Below, piece after piece: positions 1 through 5,992 of a stretch of 6,976 bases of DNA (the first letter of the stretch is position 1; each line of letters begins with the position of its first letter). Below the pieces are notes generated by a model that had not been told where the DNA came from, made no database searches, and saw only the letters and a program-made list of their open reading frames with translations. The stretch is taken from contig CANGVZ010000111.1 in the NCBI GenBank assembly GCA_947457285.1, positions 1-6,976 of the forward strand. The letters run 5' to 3'. The position numbers and the translations under genes were made by a program. The stretch comes from Flavobacteriales bacterium. GTDB taxonomy: Bacteria > Bacteroidota > Bacteroidia > Flavobacteriales_D > Sanyastnellaceae.

Positions 1-151
1 GGCTTTTGTATATGGTCACTTCCACCAAAGTTTTTTCGCCTGGTTTCATAGAGTCTGGCGCTACGTTTTGTATTGCTACTTCATTCACTGTAAACAAATG
101 AAGGAAAAACAAACCTATGAAGTTGATGAGTACGATTAAGGTTTTAAGCAT
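1..151 (-). CDS. Exported protein of unknown function, N-terminal fragment (3' end beyond left edge)
   Basis: An open frame starts at an ATG (complement of 149-151) and stays open for 50 codons to the left edge. The protein opens MLKTLIVLIN and is strongly hydrophobic to about residue 21, which looks like a signal peptide or membrane anchor. Residues 22-50 contain a PDSMKPGEKTLVEVTI stretch. This 'P..vkpGe...VeVtI' pattern is typical of the first strand pair of Ig-like or BatD-like exported domains in Bacteroidota, but too little is present to name a family. The gene is divergent from xerD and shares the short intergenic region with it. Reality as a gene is inferred from the signal-peptide-like start, the start in intergenic DNA and the uninterrupted frame. 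Function is unknown. Confidence 0.6.
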   Translation of the reverse strand, partial: MLKTLIVLINFIGLFFLHLFTVNEVAIQNVAPDSMKPGEKTLVEVTIYKS

Positions 152-254
152 GGTCAATAGCAGGTTATGCGTGTAATTCTACCATGTCAAAAATCTATCA
201 ATCGAATGAACGTTCGGTAATGAAAAAATGTATTTGCAAACAGTGAAATGTGAA

Positions 255-282
255 TTGTGTGAAATCAATTTCGCACCTTTGC
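255..282 (+). promoter_or_regulatory. Possible Bacteroidota-type promoter of xerD
   Basis: CACCTTTGC at 274-282 resembles the phylum's -7 element (TAnnTTTG). A TTG at 255-257 could be the -33 element, though the 16-bp spacer is shorter than usual. The TTTG ends only 4 bp before the xerD ATG at 286, so transcription would begin at or very near the start codon and the mRNA would be almost leaderless. The rest of the divergent gap (152-254) shows no convincing promoter for the leftward gene. The call rests on motif resemblance alone. Confidence 0.35.
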
Positions 283-285
283 AAT

Positions 286-1194
286 ATGAGTGCATGGAGA
301 TCACACATCAAAGGATTCAAAGCGTATCTTCGATTAGAGAAGTCACTATCAAAAAATAGTGTCGATGCGTATGAGCGCGATGTGATCAAGCTCGCAAATT
401 GGGCAGAAAATGTCTCCGATCAACTTCAGCCAGCCAGACTAAAGGCGACAGACATTCGATTGTTTTTGAAAGCATTAAATGAATTGGGATTAAGTGCTAC
501 TTCACAGGCGCGCATTCTTTCAGGAATAAAAGCATTCTATACTTATTTGGTACTTGAACAAATCATTCAAGTGGATCCCACCGAGCTCATTGAGGCTCCG
601 AGAATTGGAAGGAAATTACCTGATGTGCTTTCTATTGAAGAAATCGATGCAATGATCAGCGCCATTGACTTGAGTAAAAAAGATGGTCATCGTAATCGCG
701 CGATTCTTGAAGTGCTTTACAGCTGTGGTCTTCGCGTGAGTGAATTGGTTGATTTGAAACTAAGTCAAGTTTACTTCAATGAAGGTTTTATTAGAATTAT
801 TGGAAAGGGAAACAAAGAGCGTCTTGTGCCGATAGGAAGTTCTGCCATAACATGGGTTCAACATTATATCCAGCAAACCAGGAACCACTTGCCCGTTCAA
901 TCGAACGCTGCGGATGCATTATTTTTAAATCTCCGTGGCGGCAAATTTTCAAGAATGTCCGTCTTTTCAATTATTCAAAATCTGGTTATTCAATTAGGTA
1001 TAAAAAAACAAGTCAGTCCGCACACCTTTAGACATTCGTTCGCTACGCATCTCGTTGAAGCTGGAGCAGATTTGAGAGCCGTCCAAGAAATGCTTGGCCA
1101 TGCGAGTATCACCACAACTGAAATTTATACTCATTTGGATAAGCACCGTTTAAAGGAAGAGATATTATCTTTCCACCCTCGTTATAAAAAGTAA
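286..1194 (+). CDS. xerD: Site-specific tyrosine recombinase XerD (XerC/XerD family)
   Basis: A 302-residue tyrosine recombinase, full length for XerC/XerD (about 300). Such enzymes act in the cytoplasm at the chromosomal dif site to resolve chromosome dimers before division. The N-terminal SAM-like core-binding domain spans about residues 1-90 and the catalytic domain about 110-295. All six catalytic positions are visible: R150 (GLRVSEL), K174 (GKGNKER), H246 and R249 (SPHTFRH), H272 (LGHASI) and the nucleophile Y281 (TEIYTH). I chose the ATG at 286 because the product then begins MSAWRSHIKGF, the usual family start. A GTG at 250 would add 12 residues that do not fit the family and would overlap the putative promoter. 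It heads a tight rightward cluster. XerD is preferred over XerC because it appears to be the housekeeping copy, but that assignment is from memory of family style. No dif-like site is seen here. Confidence 0.93.
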   Translation: MSAWRSHIKGFKAYLRLEKSLSKNSVDAYERDVIKLANWAENVSDQLQPARLKATDIRLFLKALNELGLSATSQARILSGIKAFYTYLVLEQIIQVDPTELIEAPRIGRKLPDVLSIEEIDAMISAIDLSKKDGHRNRAILEVLYSCGLRVSELVDLKLSQVYFNEGFIRIIGKGNKERLVPIGSSAITWVQHYIQQTRNHLPVQSNAADALFLNLRGGKFSRMSVFSIIQNLVIQLGIKKQVSPHTFRHSFATHLVEAGADLRAVQEMLGHASITTTEIYTHLDKHRLKEEILSFHPRYKK

Positions 1195-1200
1195 AACCAC

Positions 1201-2505
1201 TTGAAGAAAGCCAACCTTATTAATCCAAAAGGACTTTTATTCCTTTTGATTGTCGTTTCGTCAATTACGTTGTCGGCTCAAACCAATATTAAACTTATGT
1301 GTTACAATGTGCTCAACTATCCTACGGGTAATATAGCGGGACGCGTTGATACACTTAGGAATATCATTGACTATTATCGTCCAGATTTATTGATGTTGCA
1401 GGAGTTGAAAACAGAACAAGGGCTAATCGACACCCGCAACATGATGAATGAAATAGGATATGCTTCATTCGACAACGCTCCATACGTTCCACAACAAAGC
1501 AATCCTTTTTCAGATTTTCCACTTCAGCAGTCTATCATTTATAACAATGAAATTTTTGGCCTTGCAGAAGACAATCTCATTCTGACAGAGGTAAGGGATA
1601 TTAATTATTATAAGCTTTGGTTGAAATCGGAAAATCTTCTTGAAGGCGCTGATACCACATTCCTACACGTGTTTGTAACGCATTTGAAAAGCAGCACCGG
1701 AGGAGAAAATGAACAGCTTCGATTGCAAATGGCGCAACAATTCAAAAATTATATCAACAACAATTTAGAAACGGATGATCTCATTGTAATCGCCGGAGAC
1801 TTTAATCTTTACAGTAATTCAGAGCCCGCGTATATAGAACTGACAGGTTCAAGTGGCGGAATCAATATGGTTGATCCTCTCGATGAATTGGGGAATTGGT
1901 CGAGCTCTTCATTTCCTCACAAGGAAATACTCACGCAAAGCACACGCTCAAGTCAATATGCTGGTGATGGTGCTGGAGGTGGCGTTGATGATCGCTTTGA
2001 CTTTATAATGTTCTCACCTTCCGTAATGCAATTGTTTGGCGATTTGGTTTATGTGAATGACTCTTACAAATCTTTAGGTAATAACGGCGACTGCTACAAT
2101 CAAAGCATTACTTCTTGTATTCCGAATAATGAAGTTCCCGCAGATGTAATTCGTTCTATTTATTACATGAGCGACCACATTCCAGTTGTTTGCGAGCTAG
2201 CAACACCACTAGCTTTATCGATTGATAAAAAATGGGCTTTTAATTCTACTTTAGAATTTCCAAGAGGGAATACTTTTGATCAGAATATCGTTTTTTCTAT
2301 TTCTGGAAACACGAACTCAAACTATGAATTTCGTGTATGTAATCGCTCTGGTAGTATTGTTTCGCAAGGAAAAGTACTGAATTCTGGTCAAAATCATCAA
2401 ATTTCGATTCCGAGTGAACATTTTGCACAAGGAATCTATTTCATTTATTTAGTAAAAGATTCATTCGTCACTACATCGGCAAAATTTGCCGTAATACATC
2501 CATGA
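1201..2505 (+). CDS. Secreted endonuclease/exonuclease/phosphatase-family enzyme with T9SS type A-like C-terminal domain
   Basis: A 434-residue exported enzyme. Residues 1-26 form a signal peptide (basic MKK start, hydrophobic LLFLLIVV core, likely cleavage near LSA/Q). Residues 28-335 are the DNase I-like EEP fold with every expected active-site motif: N36 (CYNVLNY), E68 (LQELK), H161 (THLKSS), D200 and N202 (GDFN), D267 (RFDFI) and D325-H326 (SDHIPV). The family uses Mg2+ to cut phosphodiester or phosphomonoester bonds. Substrate (DNA, RNA, phospholipid or other) cannot be read from the sequence. Residues about 351-434 resemble a T9SS type A sorting domain, with beta-rich spacing, a GxIVSQG turn and a terminal QGIYFIYLV motif, so the enzyme is probably secreted or surface-attached. 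The start is TTG at 1201: the xerD stop closes this frame just upstream, and the first ATG lies inside the catalytic domain. It sits 6 bp after xerD and overlaps the next gene by 4 bp. Confidence 0.87.
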   Translation: MKKANLINPKGLLFLLIVVSSITLSAQTNIKLMCYNVLNYPTGNIAGRVDTLRNIIDYYRPDLLMLQELKTEQGLIDTRNMMNEIGYASFDNAPYVPQQSNPFSDFPLQQSIIYNNEIFGLAEDNLILTEVRDINYYKLWLKSENLLEGADTTFLHVFVTHLKSSTGGENEQLRLQMAQQFKNYINNNLETDDLIVIAGDFNLYSNSEPAYIELTGSSGGINMVDPLDELGNWSSSSFPHKEILTQSTRSSQYAGDGAGGGVDDRFDFIMFSPSVMQLFGDLVYVNDSYKSLGNNGDCYNQSITSCIPNNEVPADVIRSIYYMSDHIPVVCELATPLALSIDKKWAFNSTLEFPRGNTFDQNIVFSISGNTNSNYEFRVCNRSGSIVSQGKVLNSGQNHQISIPSEHFAQGIYFIYLVKDSFVTTSAKFAVIHP

Positions 2506-3104
2506 AAACGTTAACAGGTAAGGTCAGAGCAGTTCAACGAGTATATTTAAAGCTCGACCGCGAGATATCTAAAGTACAACTGGAGAGCGGCATGCATTGC
2601 CTTTCTGGCTGCGGTGAATGTTGCAAAAAGCCAGATATTGAAGCCACAGCATTGGAGTTTCTACCCCTTGCATTGAAATTATATGATGATGGTAGAGCAG
2701 AGACTTTTTTAGAAGAACTTCAGAATAACAAATCTTCTACTTGTCATGTGTTTCGACCTTATGTGACCAATTTTGGCGGACTATGCAATGAATATCCATA
2801 CCGTGGATTGATTTGCAGACTATTTGGTTTTACAGCACGCAGAGATAAAGAAGGCAAGCCAGAAATCGTCACTTGCAAGCTTATTAAAACGCATCAAGAA
2901 AAGGAATACCAGCAAGCCATTGATAACATAAAAAATGGAAAGCGAATTCCTATTATGAGTGAATTCTATACACGCCTCTCCTCTATCGATCCTTCACTTT
3001 CGCAGTTTTACCCGATAAATAAAGCAATGGAGGTCGCGATCGAAACGGTGCTTCATTATTACGCATACAGAAAGCGACGTAAGCCCAACAAAATGGAAGG
3101 TTGA
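2502..3104 (+). CDS. YkgJ-like cysteine-cluster (CxxCxxCC family) protein
   Basis: A 200-residue, probably cytoplasmic protein with no signal peptide. It contains eight cysteines: C33, C37, C40 and C41 in a C-x3-C-x2-CC cluster, then C81, C95, C105 (in PYRGLICRLFGF) and C125. This arrangement matches the YkgJ/CxxCxxCC family, which is proposed to bind zinc or an iron-sulfur cluster. The ECCKKPDIEAT and RGLICRLFGF stretches look like the common Bacteroidota form. No catalytic role is established for the family, so I assign none. The C-terminus is basic (YRKRRKPNK). The ATG lies in an ATGA overlap with the stop of the upstream nuclease-like gene, which implies translational coupling and co-transcription. 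Confidence 0.85.
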   Translation: MKTLTGKVRAVQRVYLKLDREISKVQLESGMHCLSGCGECCKKPDIEATALEFLPLALKLYDDGRAETFLEELQNNKSSTCHVFRPYVTNFGGLCNEYPYRGLICRLFGFTARRDKEGKPEIVTCKLIKTHQEKEYQQAIDNIKNGKRIPIMSEFYTRLSSIDPSLSQFYPINKAMEVAIETVLHYYAYRKRRKPNKMEG

Positions 3105-3118
3105 GTTGTTATGGAGTC

Positions 3119-3583
3119 ATGAAAATTTATTCATTAGAGAAAAAAATTCTGCTCAATGCAGATATGGCGATTGTTTGGGACTTTTTTTCATCCCCATATA
3201 ACCTCAACGAAATCACCCCGCCGGATATGAGCTTTGAAATTCTTACCGATATAAAAGGTAAGAAGATGTTTCCGGGAATGATTATCAATTATAAAGTTCG
3301 TCCTTTGCTCAATATTCCGTTGCGCTGGACGACGGAAATCACGCATTGTCGCGACAATGAGTATTTTGTTGACGAACAGCGCTTTGGGCCATACACATTT
3401 TGGCACCATTTGCACAAATTCGAGCAAAAAGCCAATGGAGTGGAAATGACAGACCTTGTGCATTACGCCCTGCCCTTCGGTTTCATTGGAGGCATTGCCA
3501 ATGCTATATATGTTCAAAATAGACTTCAGAGTATTTTCGATTATAGGAACGAAATCATCGACAAGCGTTTTAACGCTAAGTAA
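3119..3583 (+). CDS. SRPBCC-fold ligand-binding protein
   Basis: A 154-residue protein, the normal size for a single START/Bet v1-like SRPBCC domain. The typical opening is present: a first strand (KIYSLEKKILLNAD), then a helix with a VWDFFSSPYNLNEITPP motif, as in COG4276-type 'ligand-binding SRPBCC' proteins. Later come the paired strands RWTTEITHC and YFVDEQRFGPYTFWHHLHKFE, and a long C-terminal helix (YVQNRLQSIFDYRNEII). The fold makes a hydrophobic pocket. The ligand is unknown and no enzyme residues can be assigned. I chose ATG 3119 over the in-frame TTG at 3101 because the extra six residues add nothing to the domain and the TTG overlaps the previous stop. A tiny frame at 3111-3122 (ATG GAG TCA TGA) ends across this start. 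The gene is the last of the xerD-led cluster, 14 bp after the cysteine-cluster gene. Confidence 0.85.
   Translation: MKIYSLEKKILLNADMAIVWDFFSSPYNLNEITPPDMSFEILTDIKGKKMFPGMIINYKVRPLLNIPLRWTTEITHCRDNEYFVDEQRFGPYTFWHHLHKFEQKANGVEMTDLVHYALPFGFIGGIANAIYVQNRLQSIFDYRNEIIDKRFNAK
3564..3577 (+). terminator. Weak hairpin at the 3' end of the xerD-led cluster
   Basis: AGCGTT and AACGCT form a perfect 6-bp inverted repeat around TT, more realistically a 5-bp stem with a TTTA loop. It lies over the last codons of the SRPBCC gene, ending 4 nt before its stop codon. There is no following T-run, so it is not a standard intrinsic terminator. It could mark or protect the 3' end of the transcript, or be chance. 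A tandem AACCCG pair follows at 3582-3593. Confidence 0.2.
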
Positions 3584-3597
3584 CCCGAACCCGCTTC

Positions 3598-3626
3598 TTT
3601 CGTAAAAAGGTATACACATACCTTTA
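3598..3626 (+). promoter_or_regulatory. Possible promoter with an overlapping 8-bp inverted repeat
   Basis: A perfect inverted repeat, AAAGGTAT (3606-3613) and ATACCTTT (3618-3625) around ACAC, ends 3 bp before the ATG at 3629. Its right arm overlaps TACCTTTA (3619-3626), which resembles the Bacteroidota -7 element TAnnTTTG. TTTCG at 3598-3602 could be a weak -33 element. If this is the promoter, the transcript starts at or near the ATG and the dyad is placed like a repressor operator. If transcription starts further upstream, the repeat would form an RNA hairpin beside the start codon. Confidence 0.4.
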
Positions 3627-3628
3627 TC

Positions 3629-4258
3629 ATGAAGTTGAACCTTACTGTTTTCGTCTCTTTCATTGGATTGACAGCGTTTTCGCAGGGTATTCAATTGAAT
3701 AGCTATTCACTCGATTTTAAGAAAAATCAAGTAACGAGTCGTTTTTGCAAGGAAGTGATAATGCGTCCTGATGGGAGCGCAGATAGTGTTTATATCTCTC
3801 AAGGAGAGTTTGATTCAAATGGTCAACTGGCAAGACATACTTCTTTTTTCGCAGGAAAAAGAAAATTGTATGAGCAAAGATTTGAATATGCTCAGGGCAA
3901 GTGGCCAACAAAATCCTTTGTAAGTCACGCTTTCAATCAATGGGAAGAAGTTGAAATTCAACATCTGTTTGACGATAAAGGGCAGCTTATAGCGCGCATC
4001 TGTCCCGTTGAAATCCGAAACTTCTGGAGTAAGGAAGAGTATTTTTATGATGAAAATGGTCGAATGACAAAATGTATTCGATACAGAAACATAGACGGGG
4101 CTTATGATTCACAGGAAGTTGAAGAATATTCTTCAACGATACATTCCGGAGAAAACACACCGACCTACATCCATGATCACCGCGGGTTGCTGATCAATCA
4201 GCAACTCCACGGATCTAATGGAAATTCTAAAAGTTTTTTATTATTTGAATACAAATAG
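3629..4258 (+). CDS. Small exported protein with YD-like repeats, function unknown
   Basis: A 209-residue protein. Residues 1-18 look like a signal peptide (MKLN start, hydrophobic VFVSFIGLTAF, likely cleavage before Q19). The mature part has at least three, possibly four, spaced units built on a '(F/Y)D..G.(L/M)' turn: FDSNGQL at 61-67, FDDKGQL at 114-120, YDENGRM at 140-146 and a degenerate HDHRGLL at 182-188. Each is followed or preceded by aromatic beta-strand-like sequence (FEYAQGK, EEYFYDENG, LLFEYK). This resembles the YD/RHS-type beta-hairpin repeats common in exported Bacteroidota proteins. No catalytic motif, lipobox or T9SS sorting domain is visible. It lies after the xerD-led cluster, behind its own possible promoter, and converges with ettA. 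The function is unrecognised. The reading frame is well supported by the signal peptide and repeats. Confidence 0.75.
   Translation: MKLNLTVFVSFIGLTAFSQGIQLNSYSLDFKKNQVTSRFCKEVIMRPDGSADSVYISQGEFDSNGQLARHTSFFAGKRKLYEQRFEYAQGKWPTKSFVSHAFNQWEEVEIQHLFDDKGQLIARICPVEIRNFWSKEEYFYDENGRMTKCIRYRNIDGAYDSQEVEEYSSTIHSGENTPTYIHDHRGLLINQQLHGSNGNSKSFLLFEYK
4186..4205. repeat. Perfect 8-bp inverted repeat near the 3' end of the YD-repeat gene
   Basis: GTTGCTGA (4186-4193) and TCAGCAAC (4198-4205) pair around a TCAA loop. The stem can be extended by a G-T wobble and one G-C pair, and an outer GATC pair (4175-4178 with 4212-4215) flanks it imperfectly. It lies 53 bp before the stop codon of the rightward gene and about 58 bp past the ettA stop on the other strand. 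A T-run (GTTTTTT, 4233-4239) follows 27 bp later, too far for a classical intrinsic terminator. A role in 3'-end formation for either convergent transcript is possible but unproven. Confidence 0.4.
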
Positions 4259-4286
4259 AGAGCTTAACGAACGAGCTTCTTGTATT
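4248..4286. terminator. Weak candidate bidirectional terminator between convergent genes
   Basis: AATACAA (4248-4254) and TTGTATT (4280-4286) are a 7-bp inverted repeat spanning both stop codons (4258 and 4264). AGCT at 4261-4264 and 4274-4277 could pair inside it. Total stem strength is low and no T-run follows a GC-rich stem in either direction. I list it because the 5-bp convergent junction leaves no other space for a terminator. Confidence 0.2.
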
Positions 4287-5949
4287 TGATTCGATGAGGA
4301 TTTACATCGCCAAGGCGTTTAATTTTGTTTTCCTCATATTCACTAAAAGTGCCTTCAAAGAAGTAGACTTGCGAGTCGCCTTCGAAAGCGAGGATGTGTG
4401 TACAGATACGGTCGAGAAACCATCTATCGTGAGAGATCACTACTGCACAGCCAGCAAAACTCTCAATTCCTTCTTCCAGTGCTCTAAGCGTATTCACGTC
4501 AATATCATTAGTAGGCTCGTCAAGGAGCAACACATTTGCTTCTGTTTTCAAAGTCATCGCAAGATGCAAACGGTTGCGTTCGCCACCTGATAACACTCCT
4601 ACTTTCTTTTGTTGATCGGCGCCAGCGAAGTTGAATTTTGAGCAGTAAGCGCGAGAGTTGATGGATTGTCCACCAATCTCGATGACTTCGTTTCCACCTG
4701 AAATTACCTCGTATACGGTTTTGTTGGCATCCACATCTTTGTGGCGTTGATCTACATAACCAATCACCACAGTTTCTCCGATTTTAATAGAACCAGCATC
4801 AGGAGTTTCCTCATTCATAATCATTCGGAATAACGTGGTTTTACCGGCACCGTTTGGTCCAATTACTCCAACGATTCCTGCTGGTGGTAATTTGAAATTC
4901 AAATTTTCAATTAAAATTCTATCCTCAAATCCCTTTGTAACATTGGTAAATTCGATGACTTCGCTACCTAGTCGCGGTCCATTAGGAATTGGAATCTCCA
5001 ACTTTGCTTCTTTCTCGCGCTCACCCTCAGCCATCATTCGGTCGTAGTTTTGGAGACGCGCCTTGTTTTTAGCATGCCTTCCTTTAGGATTCATTCTCAC
5101 CCACTCAAGCTCGCGCTCTAGAATTTTTCTTCTCTTAGATTCTTGCTTTTCTTCTTGAGCTAGTCTCTTTGACTTTTGATCGAGCCATGAAGAATAATTG
5201 CCCTGGTAAGGGATTCCTTCTCCCCTATCAAGCTCAAGAATCCAACCAGCTACATTGTCGAGGAAGTAACGGTCGTGGGTTACGGCCAAGACAGTACCTT
5301 GATATTGTTGTAGGTGCTGCTCCAACCATAAAACGCTTTCGGCATCCAAGTGGTTGGTAGGTTCGTCGAGCAGGAGTACATCGGGTTGCTGAAGCAAGAG
5401 TCTGCAAAGTGCCACACGTCTTCTTTCACCACCAGATAGCATTTGAATTTTAGAGTCTTCCGGTGGACAGCGAAGAGCATCCATGGCAATATTGAGTTTG
5501 GTATCAAGGTCCCAGCCACCGAGTGCTTCAATTCGGTCTTGAACTTCTGCCTGGCGATCCATTAATTTTTGCATTTTCTCTGGATCGTTAAGAATCTCTT
5601 CGTCCATAAATGAAGCGTTGATTTCCTCATATTCCTTGAGAGCATCAGTGATAGGCTTCACTCCTTCTTCGACAATTTCGCGCACCGTTTTGTTATCATC
5701 GAGCTGTGGTTCCTGAGGAAGGTATCCTACGCTATAGCCTGGACTCCACACAACATCGCCTTGAAAAGACTGGTCAAGACCTGCAATAATTTTCATTACG
5801 GTCGATTTACCTGCACCGTTCATACCGAGGATACCAATTTTAGCTCCGTAGTAAAAACTGAGGTAAATATCCTTAATAATATGTTTGCCTTGTGGAGTGT
5901 ACTTATTTACACCCACCATCGAAAAGATAATCTTCTTATCGTCTGACAT
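4264..5949 (-). CDS. ettA: Energy-dependent translational throttle protein EttA (ABC-F ATPase)
   Basis: A 561-residue soluble protein with two ABC ATPase domains and no membrane segments, close to the 555 residues of Escherichia coli EttA. Domain 1 has Walker A GMNGAGKST (42-50), the EttA-type arm insert (about 95-140), signature LSGGE (171-175), Walker B LLLDEPTNH with D195-E196, and H225. A charged helical linker (about 243-325, the P-site tRNA interaction region) includes RMNPKGRHAKNKARLQNYD. Domain 2 has Walker A GPNGAGKTT (364-372), LSGGE (453-457), LLLDEPTND with D477-E478, and H507. The family binds the ribosomal E site and gates entry into elongation according to the ATP/ADP ratio. 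The arm, the linker and the absence of a C-terminal coiled coil favour EttA over Uup or resistance ABC-F proteins. The start MSDDKKIIFSM fits the family. It lies 43 bp downstream of the metallophosphoesterase gene. Confidence 0.95.
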   Translation of the reverse strand: MSDDKKIIFSMVGVNKYTPQGKHIIKDIYLSFYYGAKIGILGMNGAGKSTVMKIIAGLDQSFQGDVVWSPGYSVGYLPQEPQLDDNKTVREIVEEGVKPITDALKEYEEINASFMDEEILNDPEKMQKLMDRQAEVQDRIEALGGWDLDTKLNIAMDALRCPPEDSKIQMLSGGERRRVALCRLLLQQPDVLLLDEPTNHLDAESVLWLEQHLQQYQGTVLAVTHDRYFLDNVAGWILELDRGEGIPYQGNYSSWLDQKSKRLAQEEKQESKRRKILERELEWVRMNPKGRHAKNKARLQNYDRMMAEGEREKEAKLEIPIPNGPRLGSEVIEFTNVTKGFEDRILIENLNFKLPPAGIVGVIGPNGAGKTTLFRMIMNEETPDAGSIKIGETVVIGYVDQRHKDVDANKTVYEVISGGNEVIEIGGQSINSRAYCSKFNFAGADQQKKVGVLSGGERNRLHLAMTLKTEANVLLLDEPTNDIDVNTLRALEEGIESFAGCAVVISHDRWFLDRICTHILAFEGDSQVYFFEGTFSEYEENKIKRLGDVNPHRIKYKKLVR

Positions 5950-5968
5950 GTAATTGGATTTTGGGCTG

Positions 5969-5976
5969 CGAAGATA
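5969..5976 (-). promoter_or_regulatory. Possible -7 element of an ettA promoter
   Basis: Read on the minus strand, TATCTTCG followed by CAGCC is one base from the Bacteroidota -7 consensus TAnnTTTG. A TTCTG about 20 bp upstream, within the end of the metallophosphoesterase gene, could be the -33 element. Transcription would start about 15 nt before the ettA ATG, giving a short leader. ettA could therefore be expressed separately from the upstream gene. Confidence 0.4.
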
Positions 5977-5992
5977 AAAATATCACAGCATC

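Noticed and set aside
207..214. GAACGTTC palindrome in the xerD upstream gap
   Set aside because: Only 8 bp and not extended by symmetric flanks, and no second copy is nearby.
250..285. Upstream GTG start for xerD adding 12 residues
   Set aside because: The extra residues do not fit the family, and the stretch carries the promoter-like TTTGC motif. The ATG at 286 gives the normal XerD N-terminus.
152..285. Search for a dif-like recombination site near xerD
   Set aside because: No 28-bp pair of imperfect 11-bp arms was recognised here. dif is usually elsewhere on the chromosome, near the terminus.
2195..2214. AGCTAG/CTAGCT inverted repeat at the join between nuclease and sorting domains
   Set aside because: Only 6 bp per arm with an 8-bp loop, fully inside coding sequence, and expected by chance at this length. 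It is not evidence for a recent domain fusion.
3111..3122. Mini reading frame ATG GAG TCA TGA before the SRPBCC start
   Set aside because: A three-residue frame is common by chance. Translational coupling is possible, but nothing else supports it.
3188..3694. Long open frame (168 codons) on the minus strand opposite the SRPBCC gene
   Set aside because: It runs antisense to a clear domain-bearing gene, crosses the putative promoter of the next gene, and its product shows no domain, signal peptide or sensible composition.
4889..4905. 17-bp near-palindrome AATTTGAA-A-TTCAAATT
   Set aside because: It is AT-rich, lies inside ettA and is explained by the codons for NLNFKL. No regulatory context.
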